Positions 1 through 7,433 of a DNA stretch of 10,523 nucleotides are shown in pieces. The notes beneath the pieces are model-generated. The model was given only the letters and a program-made list of their open reading frames with translations. It was not told where the DNA came from and made no database searches. Where the stretch lies: contig OUQQ01000666.1 in assembly GCA_900404475.1 (NCBI GenBank), positions 1-10,523 on the forward strand, read 5' to 3'. A program made the position numbers and the translations under genes. This DNA is from Spongospora subterranea (lineage: Eukaryota > Endomyxa > Phytomyxea > Plasmodiophorida > Plasmodiophoridae). Within the stretch, counting starts at the first letter, position 1. Each line of letters begins with the position of its first letter.

Positions 1-23
1 GGTTTGCTAAAAACGTTTTATGC

Positions 24-57
24 AGGTTCCGCAAGCGTTGGTTGACGCAGAGAACCT
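24..57. repeat. Small two-step hairpin
   Basis: AGGTTC at 24-29 pairs with GAACCT at 52-57. Inside it GCGT at 35-38 pairs with ACGC at 45-48, leaving a six-base loop. The stem is interrupted by unpaired bases. It could be a chance structure or part of an RNA or element end cut by the window edge. Confidence 0.3.
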
Positions 58-112
58 AAGCGCTGTTTATTTTTAGATCGGAGATAGATTACAAAAAGCA
101 CGATCGCTAAAA

Positions 113-156
113 AGAATTTTGGTACAGTTAATGCGATCGTTAGTACCAAAGATTCT
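113..156. repeat. Gapped inverted repeat (13/14 bp arms)
   Basis: The arm at 113-125 (AGAATTTTGGTAC) matches the reverse complement of the arm at 143-156 with one extra base in the right arm. The inner eight bases TTTGGTAC / GTACCAAA pair perfectly around a 17-base loop that itself contains GCGATCG. It could be a protein-binding palindrome, a hairpin, or the remains of a small mobile element end. Confidence 0.45.
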
Positions 157-280
157 GTACAGCGATTCAACCGGGCGCCCGTTTTCAATCCCATCTACAC
201 TACCTCAATGCGTATTGTCGCACAATGGCCAGTCTACGGACCAAAGCCCAATATTCTGAGTCCGGACCTCTATAATAATT

Positions 281-310
281 ATCATGATATTTGGCCCGAA
301 ATCATGATAT
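281..310. repeat. Direct repeat of ATCATGATAT, 20-bp spacing
   Basis: The 10-mer ATCATGATAT occurs at 281-290 and again at 301-310. Its core ATCATGAT is a palindrome. Two palindromic sites 20 bp apart are what a dimeric DNA-binding protein might use, but no regulated gene start lies close by, so the role is unknown. Confidence 0.35.
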
Positions 311-714
311 ATTGGGGTCGAAATGGCAGCCAGACACGGCGCAATATTTATTTATTGCAATATTGAAATTTACGGTAGTACAATATTTCAACGCAATATA
401 TGGCTTCCAGACGCGCCCTTAGGGATATCTGTATCGGATTCGTAAGCCATTTTTTCAATTCCTCAACAACAAATTAATGGTCATCTTCTGAAGTGACACG
501 AGGTTTTTGCATTGGCCAAACCGCGTCGCTACAATGTTTGCAATTTGTTTTCGTCGATTGTTCAAGGGGGATGTTAACGAGTCGACAACTTGCTTGGTCA
601 AACTGGAGAAGGTTACGCCGAACGCATTTCTAAAACTCGCGTTACGGCGCGCAATATAGGTGAGCTCGCACCTTATCATAGATACAGTTCAAAAGTGATT
701 CGCAGCCACTGTAT

Positions 715-1008
715 CTAAAAAGTGTGTTTATCCGACAATATTGCCGCAAAATACAAATGAAAAAATGTAACTTTGTTGGTCTTGAAAAGACGTAACGAGT
801 CAACCTTAATTTGGTCGATTTGAGATTCAAACCATACACTACTGTAGAAGAGTAATAAAGATTTGCTCAGTCACGAAATTGTCGGCTTAAGGTGATCGCG
901 ACTGTACACAAATCAATTTCGTCGACCCAGTACCCAGTCATCTTACGCAATAATTTGGCTAAATATGCGTTGAAGTGGCATAATCCTTCCGATTTTTCGA
1001 ACGTCCAT
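715..1008 (-). CDS. Putative small spliced gene, unknown function
   Basis: The model starts at the ATG at 1008 and has three exons: 1008-947, 901-875 and 841-715. The introns are 946-902 (45 nt, GTAAGA...GTACAG) and 874-842 (33 nt, GTGACT...CTACAG, with a pyrimidine-rich acceptor). Phases agree (2 and 2), giving 71 residues and a TAG stop at 717-715. The product would be basic near its N-terminus and has a patch rich in aromatic and hydrophobic residues near its C-terminus. I recognise no domain. An alternative end removes a 57-nt intron beginning GTTACA and stops a little further left. The start lies 59 bp from the ELO gene start on the other strand, suggesting a divergent pair. The 33-nt intron is unusually short, which lowers confidence. 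Transcript evidence is absent. Confidence 0.35.
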
Positions 1009-1067
1009 GTTGAATAATTGACGACGTTGGCTATTGATTTGCTGAAAGATACACGTGGATTCACGGA
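1009..1067. promoter_or_regulatory. Possible shared promoter between divergent genes
   Basis: Only 59 bp separate the inferred ATG of the minus-strand small gene (1008) from the ATG of the ELO gene (1068). If both models are right, both transcripts must start in or near this stretch or inside each other's 5' regions. I see no clear TATA box; CAATAG and GCCAAC on the minus strand are only weakly CCAAT-like. Confidence 0.3.
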
Positions 1068-2089
1068 ATGGCTTCTGACCTTACAAAGTCTCTAGAGGCG
1101 TTGACCCCATTGTTCGATTTGCTCTCCAAATGGCAAGTTATTATGGCAGTGTCATTCGTCTACATCGTACTTTGCACAGCTGCTCGAAGATTGTCCCCTA
1201 AGGTAAACTGCTTTCTTTTGTATCTTTTATTTTTACATTTCAATATGTAGGGTATATCGTCGTTGGCATATTTAATCGCTTCGGTCCATATGCTTGCACT
1301 TTCGGGTTTCTCAGCCGCGCTTTCCACCATAATTTGTCAGTAAAATCGATCAAATGAATCGATAAACCAGTCTGCTTTCAACCGCCATTGAAATCTTCAT
1401 ATTTAGGCCAAGAACTCATAGTTTTTTTCTCACCTTTATCGATATTTACGTCTTTATGCGATGCTGAAAATTTGATTTGGAAAAGTGGTGCCCTTGGCAT
1501 AATTCAAAACCTCAACATTTTGCTAAAGATAATCGAATTTCATCATACCTTTTGGATGGCACTGGCTGGACGACACAACGCTGTTACCCAGTTTCAGATA
1601 TATCATAATGTTGTTTTGCTCTGGATGTGTTGGTCGCAAACTGGCCCAGGAAGTTCCGCTGTTCAGTGGCTCCCTATTCTGCTAAATTGCTGTATGTTCA
1701 TTTAATTCATGCTGATATTATGATTATTTAATCGTTCCTTAGTTGTTCATGTGTTTATGTATCTGTGCATGTTCCAAGTGTACAGGGGTGGTAGAACACC
1801 ATTCTTTTCCAGCCTGCCAATGTTTCAGTTTGTACAAGCCGTCCTAACGTCTTTGGCGATTCTAGCCGTTTTAACATCCCGACTTTTGCATGATTTTATC
1901 GATCCGGTTCAATTCCCTCGATGTTCTGGATCCTGGACATCCTTTTTTGGAGCCACTGTGATAGCGCTGTGTTATCCTCTTGGATACATGGTGCTCCATA
2001 AACCAGCGACAGACACTTGGCTTGCGGAACGTGGTCTTGGCTTGTTCTTCTCTATTGGAAGAAATTTAAAGAACGAAAAGACCGATTAA
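1068..2089 (+). CDS. ELO-family very-long-chain fatty-acid elongase-like protein
   Basis: ELO proteins are multi-pass ER enzymes that condense malonyl-CoA with acyl-CoA, the first step of fatty-acid elongation. Four exons (1068-1202, 1251-1335, 1407-1691, 1743-2089) join in phase to give 283 residues, normal for the family. Introns are 48, 71 and 51 nt; the second uses donor GTCAGT, because the nearby GTAAAA donor leads to an early stop. Family landmarks appear in order: KIIEFHHT at about 114-121 (usual form KxxExxDT), QIYHN at 137-141 (usual HxxHH or QxxHH), NCFVHVFMY at 167-175 (usual NSFVHVIMY) and a Gln/Phe-rich helix MFQFVQ soon after. Several hydrophobic spans fit membrane helices. The layout is nearest the ELOVL6/ELOVL3 type. 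Oddities are the His box lacking its final His, Asp replaced by His in the first motif, and no lysine-rich ER-retention tail. Family membership is secure; catalytic activity is not. Confidence 0.85.
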
Positions 2090-2178
2090 ATTCAAATAGT
2101 CATTCTGTTGTGTCGGTCAGCTGATTTGTTTTGCGAAATTTCATCAATTACATTGAATCTATCGTAGCAGAAACATGA
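2090..2178. other. Short gap between ELO and GRAM-VASt genes
   Basis: This 89-bp gap must hold the ELO 3' end and the start of the next transcript. I see no AATAAA signal and no clear promoter motif in it. Confidence 0.4.
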
Positions 2179-5160
2179 ATGACATTTGACTCTTACTTCT
2201 CCCATTATCCTAACAGTAAGAGCGCATCGAATGCTACCGAAACCGTTGTTCTGTTAATCGGCAATAACAAAATTATTTAAAAGATGCAATCTGCAATGCA
2301 GTAGAATAAGCCTGCGAATCTCGCCAGACCAGGTTGGTGGTCGTGACACACAGCCCAAGAAAATGTCACTGGATTTGGGTGTTTCATAGATAATGCTCTG
2401 CCCACGTATCCATATTTCCCGGTTTACAATTTGCCTCCTGAGCCGTATACGGAATTTTCATCCCATTTGGATTTTCATTTCAGGTCCCTGAACAGTTTTT
2501 CGACAAAAACGTTTGGAGGCTTTCGATCAAGAGGTTATCTGTCCGCAGGATTTGGACCTTCAAACAAACCTCAAGTAGCCATGACAACTACTCGTTTCAA
2601 ACCTCTCTTTACAAACAGGCATTCTCTGACTGACTGCGTTATTTTTTAGGAAAAGCCTTCTGGCTCACCACTTTCGAAGGGCGAAGCCTCGGATGATGAG
2701 GGAGTTTGGATTAGGGCTCGCAACGACAGGTCACTAATCCGTGGCAGTGTATTCATGAGCCGGTCACTACTTAATCTCATGTACCACTAAAGTGATTTTC
2801 GTCCCTTCGGTTACCATCGAAGCTGGTGTGGCCTTGTTACCTGTGCGAAGAGGAACCCTTCAGCCATTACAATACTGCTGCACTTTCAAGTTGTAAAATC
2901 AATCATTGGCGGTGCGCCGATTATTATCGTCATTGTGTGATGTCGCTGAATGGCACCGAGTTAATTCCGGAGGATCAGGTGCGATATACTTGTGATTTTA
3001 CTTTCACTCTTGGTATCTTAAATGGCCATCAGAATGACAAAAACAGTACCTTTTCAAGGACCTTTAGTCTTCCTAATGAGGAACTTGTTGATGGTGAGGA
3101 AACCGTTCCTATTGCGACAAAACACTCTGGTTTTATCTTACATCGCAGACTTTTCTTGTGCGCTGCTAAAATCATCTGTTTCCCTATTCCATGGTCGCAT
3201 GTTCGTATCTAAAGATCACATATGCTTCTACAGCAATTTTTTTAACAACGACAATGTATGGCATGATCAGGTTAATCTGTTTTTAATGTTGAACATTGTT
3301 GCATGTAGAAGACATTGGTAATTGCTTTTGCCGATGTAGTTGATATTACAAAAAAGAATACTGTTTGGGTAGTCCCAAACGCTATCGAAATAAGTATGCT
3401 TCCATTTCTCGCATGTTCTTGAAGTGATACTAACTCTGAATCATCTTATAATCAGCGCTTAGCAACGGCACAGTGCACTTCTTTGGGTCATTTCTTTCTC
3501 GAAATCGCTGTTTCCAGCTTCTTCACGATTTGTCTGGCCTTTTTGATTCTTTTTCGATTCCATCTGAGTCCAATGTTGCTTCTCACGATTCCACTACCTC
3601 GCAAAGCTCTGCCATTGTGGCCGAAGTTCCTGGGTTACACTCTACATCGCACTCCCGTGATGATGAAACGCCATCGCTAGAGCAAGCCGAAATCAACGTA
3701 GGACCATATGTGTTTTTCACTGCTCGTTAGCTCAAAATAGTACAGAACGATCTCTCTGCTCATGGTGTGAAAGAAGGTGTGGTGAATTGTACAGTGGGAA
3801 CCCTTTCGGATACTGAACGTGCACCTTGGAATTCATTACCCGATAATGCTGCTCTTGAATTTGTTGATCTTGGCCAGTGTGAATTTCCTATTCCAACAAC
3901 GTAACTGTATCGACGTGAATGAAACTAATGTTGACAACCGAAAATAGGCAAGTCTTCCAGCAGTTGTACGGGAATCCTATCAGCGACTGTTCCGTCGTGA
4001 ACTGTTTGAAACAGTTACAAGCTAGTAAACTCGAAATATCTCCCTGGCAAGAGGAAACAGGTTTGATTTAGTTTTTAAAACAAATATGCAGCCGACTCAC
4101 ATACAGGATACTCAATGCGAAAGCTATCCATGGTCATTCCTGTCAATTCTGTGTTGACAACTATCAAAGAAACTCGTATTGAGGAGACCTGCTGTTGCAC
4201 GTGGGACCCTTCGAAAAATGAGTTATATTTTCGGTAATTGATTCATGGTTCGGTCTTCTTTTGATTTCTTTCCTTATTTCCGTAGTTCACAGACCCAATC
4301 TCTTGACGTTCCTTATGGTGACGGGTTTGTTGTTGTGCTGGCCTATGATTTCGTTCCCAACGATTCGTCATGCATTGTTCATGCCCGCGTTGCTGTTCGT
4401 TTCCTTAGAAGTATTTGGATGATGAAGCCAATCATTGTTCAGCAATCCGTTGAGGGAACTAGAAATGCATTCAAGACTTGGTCGCAGTTCATCTCCTCTA
4501 AACTCGCTCCTGTTGGTACTGCAATCTCACAGCCACAAGCTCCAATGCCACCAGGGCCTGTTGTTGTTAAATCGCCGAAGCGAACAGACTGGCTCAGTGT
4601 GACTAATCTTTACCAGGTTCACGTCAAACCATTATTTTCATCGGTCAACCTTTCAAGGCATCTGTATAATCAGAGTTATCTTTGGGTGCTGTCTCTAGTT
4701 TCACTGATATTACTTGCAATTTTATCAGCGAATATGGCCTCGCAGGTCAGTACTCTTTTACGAAGTGGACCTATCCGTTCAGTTTGTTCTCAGGCGAAGA
4801 GTTCTTCAACCCTAACGCAGATTGTAAGTCTATTGACGGATATGTCGCTGCCTATCAACAGCCACGACAGTGACCTGCACGATCTTCAAGCTGCAGCTGC
4901 GATCACCAGAGCACTTTGCATCAGGTGCTCACTCTGTATTCCGGCGTTTTTTGACATTGTTTTAATTTTGTTTCATAAATGATAGCCTATCTTCAAGAGA
5001 CAAACCTATTTCGCCGAAAGTCTTATCAATGGTTCAAGATATGAATGGAGTTCTTCGCGAATGGATATCCTTGGAATCGGCATCCATGAAGGATTTAAGA
5101 GCAGAGGCAGAACTTGCTGAACGAATGACGACGATTTCAGCGAAAACCCATTTTGATTGA
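2179..5160 (+). CDS. GRAM-VASt membrane protein (Aster/GRAMD1, Lam/Ysp2-like sterol transfer protein)
   Basis: Known relatives are ER-anchored at membrane contact sites: GRAM binds phospholipid and VASt (StART-like) carries sterol. Well-supported exons are 3033-3093, 3149-3270, 3309-3393, 3456-3697, 3746-3900 (or from 3731), 3948-4060, 4107-4233, 4286-4924 and 4998-5160, all phase-consistent, ending TGA at 5158-5160. GRAM lies around residues 140-245, with FSLPNEEL, GRMFVSKDHICFYSN and FFGSFLSRNRCFQLLHDL. VASt lies around 345-510, with the conserved-type segment LDVPYGDGF and the RFLRSIW...EGTR helix. One strong hydrophobic helix is encoded at about 4677-4733, followed by an acidic, helical C-terminus. 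The 5' part is tentative: exons 2179-2215, 2360-2378, 2484-2574, 2650-2748 and 2823-2978 keep frame from an ATG at 2179, giving about 702 residues, but the microexon and the Cys-rich exon 2823-2978 may be wrong. Intron 3394-3455 carries a TACTAAC branch-point-like motif at 3428-3434. Confidence 0.85.
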
Positions 5161-5171
5161 TATATTTTAGA

Positions 5172-5177
5172 TTTATT
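5172..5177 (-). terminator. Polyadenylation signal for the PIH1 gene
   Basis: TTTATT on the plus strand reads AATAAA on the minus strand, 20 bp past the inferred PIH1 stop codon (5200-5198). It sits in the 37-bp gap between the two convergent stop codons, so PIH1 transcripts probably end inside the GRAM-VASt 3' coding region. Confidence 0.5.
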
Positions 5178-5197
5178 AAGTATCCATTTTCTTGAAG

Positions 5198-6618
5198 TCA
5201 CGCTAAACGAAATTGTAATTTGTTTTTCAAGGTAGTGCCTGCAACCGAGGGATTCTTCGCTTCGGCGTTTAAAGGGTGGGCTTTTGGTGCGGTAGCCTGC
5301 CGATCAACAGCATGTGACTCGTGATCCCCTGCGAGACCAAGTTATTTGCAGTATCCATCAAAGCACAAAAATGTACCTGGTATCTGTTGGAAGTAAATCC
5401 GTAATCTTTTTGACCGCATTCGATACTGGGCGCGTATTCGACACAGCGGGAATGGCCGAGCGATATCCATGTTGACATCTCCATTGATATGAACACCTAC
5501 ACCCGTCCGGGATTAGAATAGTTGTTTTGATTTGAAAACATGGATTGTAAACCCCATGAAGACTCCTCGACTGTCACCGAATCAGCGTGGGCGACTGAAA
5601 TTTCGAAATATGAAATGGGATATTTCACATTAAATCTGTGTTTTGTTTTGTCTGCTGACAGTGACTTCCAGACAATCGGAGTTGTCACGTCTTCACTGAT
5701 GTGTTCTGCAAATGGATTTAACAATTCAGCTACAATCTGTTTCGTACGAGTCACGGTCACCTTTTGCTTTTAAGATTACAGATTTTTGTTCAACAGCAAG
5801 CTTTTGATCATTCGATCTTTTTTTTTGAGGCGCAATCTCACCAGATATATGGTTGGCTTTTTTGCAGGTATCAACGATTTGTATTTCCTCAATCTTCTGA
5901 GAATTAACCTCTATATTTGATTCTGAGTTTAGCGTAGGTTTTGATGTCATTGACATACCTTTGTTCCAACGGATTCTTTGAGGCAATGGACGCCCTCCCA
6001 AAAAAGTTGCTTTTGGGTATCGGCAATCTGATCAATTTCTTCAGACATCGAACTCCAAACATTATATGGACTATACCTCTGTCGAGGGTATTGCTGTGCT
6101 TAATCTCGATGTTTTCCATACACAGCCGGACGATAAAGGATCGATATTTTAAATCGGAGCATTGCCGAACTGATTCAGGAGCCAAAACACAGTCATAAAC
6201 AATGCATGGACGGCCCACTGCAAACAGATTTCAAACACAATCTTCAGGAGAAGTATCCATTGATTACGTTTATCGGTAGCAGTTCGTGGCGGCCCACAGC
6301 TGACGCGAACACGTAACTGTGATTGACCATCTGACTCATGCTCTGATGGAATCTCAATTTCGGGAGCACTACATATATTAATAAACACTTTCTACATGAC
6401 GAGATAGAATCAGTCGGATGAAGAATGCATTGATTGAAACGAGAAACTGATACCTGACGATTGGCGTTCTCATTGGCTAGGATCCAGGTTTTGACCGAAA
6501 ATCCAGGTGTAGGGTTGATCTCTCTACTCTCACTCTCATATTGCTTCCGGCGCCGCTGCTCCTCGCTATACTCTTGCAATAAGAATTCAAGTTTAGCGGA
6601 CTCTGAATCCGTTTCCAT
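5198..6618 (-). CDS. PIH1 domain co-chaperone (PIH1D1-like)
   Basis: PIH1 proteins link HSP90 to clients, in the R2TP complex with RuvB-like ATPases (PIH1D1) or in axonemal dynein pre-assembly (PIH1D2, PIH1D3, kintoun). Proposed exons, transcript order: 6618-6454, 6391-6268, 6217-6077, 6027-5761, 5705-5503, 5425-5377 and 5328-5198. Introns are 62, 50, 49, 55, 77 and 48 nt; all phases agree and give 359 residues. After a short helical N-terminus come INPTPGF at 34-40 (usual form QPxPGFxxKT), KVFINIC at 56-62, a GPPR segment near 88-91, GRPCIVYDCVLAP at 98-110, and a Tyr/Pro/Gly segment ending FLGGRPLPQ near 152-159, which together make a full PIH1 N-domain. A charged linker follows, then a weaker CS-like region: KHRFNVKYPI, then RSKRLRIYF. 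The start is the first in-frame ATG after a stop. The fifth intron's donor is the least certain. The closest subfamily cannot be fixed by eye. Confidence 0.8.
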
Positions 6619-6699
6619 ACCGACAGAACTGTGGCTGTCACCAGTCTCTGTTCTGTTGGACTGGTTCTCCAAAAACGTCCTTCACAGGGTAACAGCGCC
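6619..6699. promoter_or_regulatory. Possible divergent promoter between PIH1 and a small plus-strand gene
   Basis: The inferred ATG codons at 6618 (minus) and 6700 (plus) are 81 bp apart. If both genes are real they share this interval for initiation. No TATA-like or CCAAT-like box stands out. Confidence 0.25.
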
Positions 6700-6924
6700 A
6701 TGACTTATCTGGTACGACTTTCATTAGAAATTCATTCGTCAGCATCGTTCATTCAATTCAATTTGAGCTTTGATGACGACCAAGAGCGGCTTACAATAGT
6801 GAGTCCATGATTTTATTGCCCAAAATGATCAGTGAATTTTAAGGTTACGATTTGAACTGCATTTTAGATGCTATCGTTCGATAGAGATTTGTTTGCGTTT
6901 TGTCAGAACTATCCACCGGTTTAA
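6700..6924 (+). CDS. Putative small two-exon gene or 5' fragment, unknown function
   Basis: An ATG at 6700 opens a frame that runs to a GTGAGT donor at 6799. The 69-nt intron ends in TTTTAG at 6867, and exon 6868-6924 continues in phase 0 to a TAA at 6922-6924, giving 51 residues. The first exon encodes a mixed polar segment including FDDDQERLTI; the second encodes DRDLFAFCQNYPPV. I recognise no family. Strong splice consensus on both sides supports a real transcript. It is short and lies just upstream of retrotransposon debris, so it could be the 5' end of a longer gene cut off by the insertion, or it could splice further downstream. Confidence 0.35.
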
Positions 6925-7059
6925 CCAGCTAGAAAATCAGCGAAAACCGCGCTCCCGATTGGTTGGCAATCTCACCATTGAGCCATTTGCGACTGTTTGG
7001 TACTGTACACATCAGTGCTCCTCCCCCACAGGCCTTGAGGCACCGGACGATGCAAAAAT
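6925..7059. other. Spacer between the small gene and the gypsy relic
   Basis: A plus-strand open frame runs through here to 7105, but it has no family match and overlaps the start of the Gag-like reading in another frame. The left long terminal repeat would be expected about here if the retroelement were whole. I could not recognise one. Confidence 0.3.
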
Positions 7060-7433
7060 GTCACCGTGGAAGTCCTGCGTCTGCGGCTACAAATCGCTCA
7101 ATTAGAGCTCAAGCTTAAGAATCCACGAGAAACGAATCCCAAACAATCGGGTTTACTGTACCCTCCCCACCATTTTTCGACGGGGACAGCTCCCAGATAG
7201 AAATTTGGCTGTGTCAAATGCAGACATACCTGAGCCTGCACCCTTCGAAATTTCCATCCCAGCAACAGTAGGTGGCCCTATATTACTCTTTCCTAAAGAG
7301 GCGACGCGCTATCCTGGGCATCACACCTTAAATCGAAAAACAAAGACTGGATTGATGACGATACAAAATTTGTGGAGCAATTAAGAACCGCCTTTGCCGA
7401 TTCGTGTGGTGATCTAGCGTATGGTAGGAAGCA
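7060..7433 (+). pseudogene. Ty3/gypsy Gag relic, N-terminal and middle part
   Basis: Gag forms the capsid of LTR retrotransposon particles. Three frames carry successive Gag-like pieces. First is a helical segment with LRLQIAQLELKLK from about 7069. From 7161 comes the usual entry to the gypsy capsid domain, PPFFDGD, then WLCQMQTYLSLHPSKFPSQQQ-type sequence up to an in-frame TAG at 7269-7271. After a further frameshift near 7308 a segment with LSWASHL and FVEQLRTAFAD follows, which fits the capsid helix pattern of Gag. Frameshifts and stops mean it cannot be expressed whole. The Gag reading stops near 7430, exactly where the inverted-repeat arm begins. The missing C-terminal part reappears on the minus strand at 8111-7974. 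Confidence 0.7.

Larger units (their letters stand above)
1..714. other. Left flank with no supported gene; small inverted repeats and AT-rich patch
   Basis: No frame here shows a recognisable family or a convincing spliced gene. The stretch holds a hairpin near 24-57, a gapped inverted repeat at 113-156, a direct repeat of a 10-mer at 281-290 and 301-310, and an AT-rich patch at about 340-405. A minus-strand open frame at 455-679 has ordinary amino-acid composition and could be an exon of something reaching further left, preceded by a possible 42-nt intron (donor GTGCGA, acceptor TTTTAG). It has no ATG of its own and no family match I can name, so I do not call it as a gene. Confidence 0.5.

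Noticed and set aside
455..679. Minus-strand open frame of 74 codons with ordinary composition
   Set aside because: No ATG of its own, no family match, and the frame cannot be joined cleanly to the small gene on its right without an in-frame stop. Mentioned only in the left-flank note.
867..1064. Minus-strand open frame of 65 codons next to the ELO start
   Set aside because: It is crossed by two good introns that open a different, phase-consistent spliced reading, and its start is not an ATG.
2431..2649. Open frame read as an independent small protein
   Set aside because: Its end is an intron (GTAGCC to TTTTTTAG at 2575-2649) and its start is not an ATG; it fits better as a 5' exon of the GRAM-VASt gene.
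3022..3321. Plus-strand frame read as a separate gene starting at 3022
   Set aside because: The GRAM domain needs exon 3033-3093 in another frame joined across intron 3094-3148; the upstream part of this frame is intron or out of frame.
4682..4873. Overlapping 63-codon frame inside the GRAM-VASt gene
   Set aside because: Shadow of the long exon 4286-4924, which carries the transmembrane helix in the main frame.
5540..5773. Plus-strand frame antisense to PIH1 exon 5
   Set aside because: The minus strand fits the PIH1 gene with phase-consistent introns; the plus frame has no family likeness. The same holds for 5941-6198 and 6461-6703.
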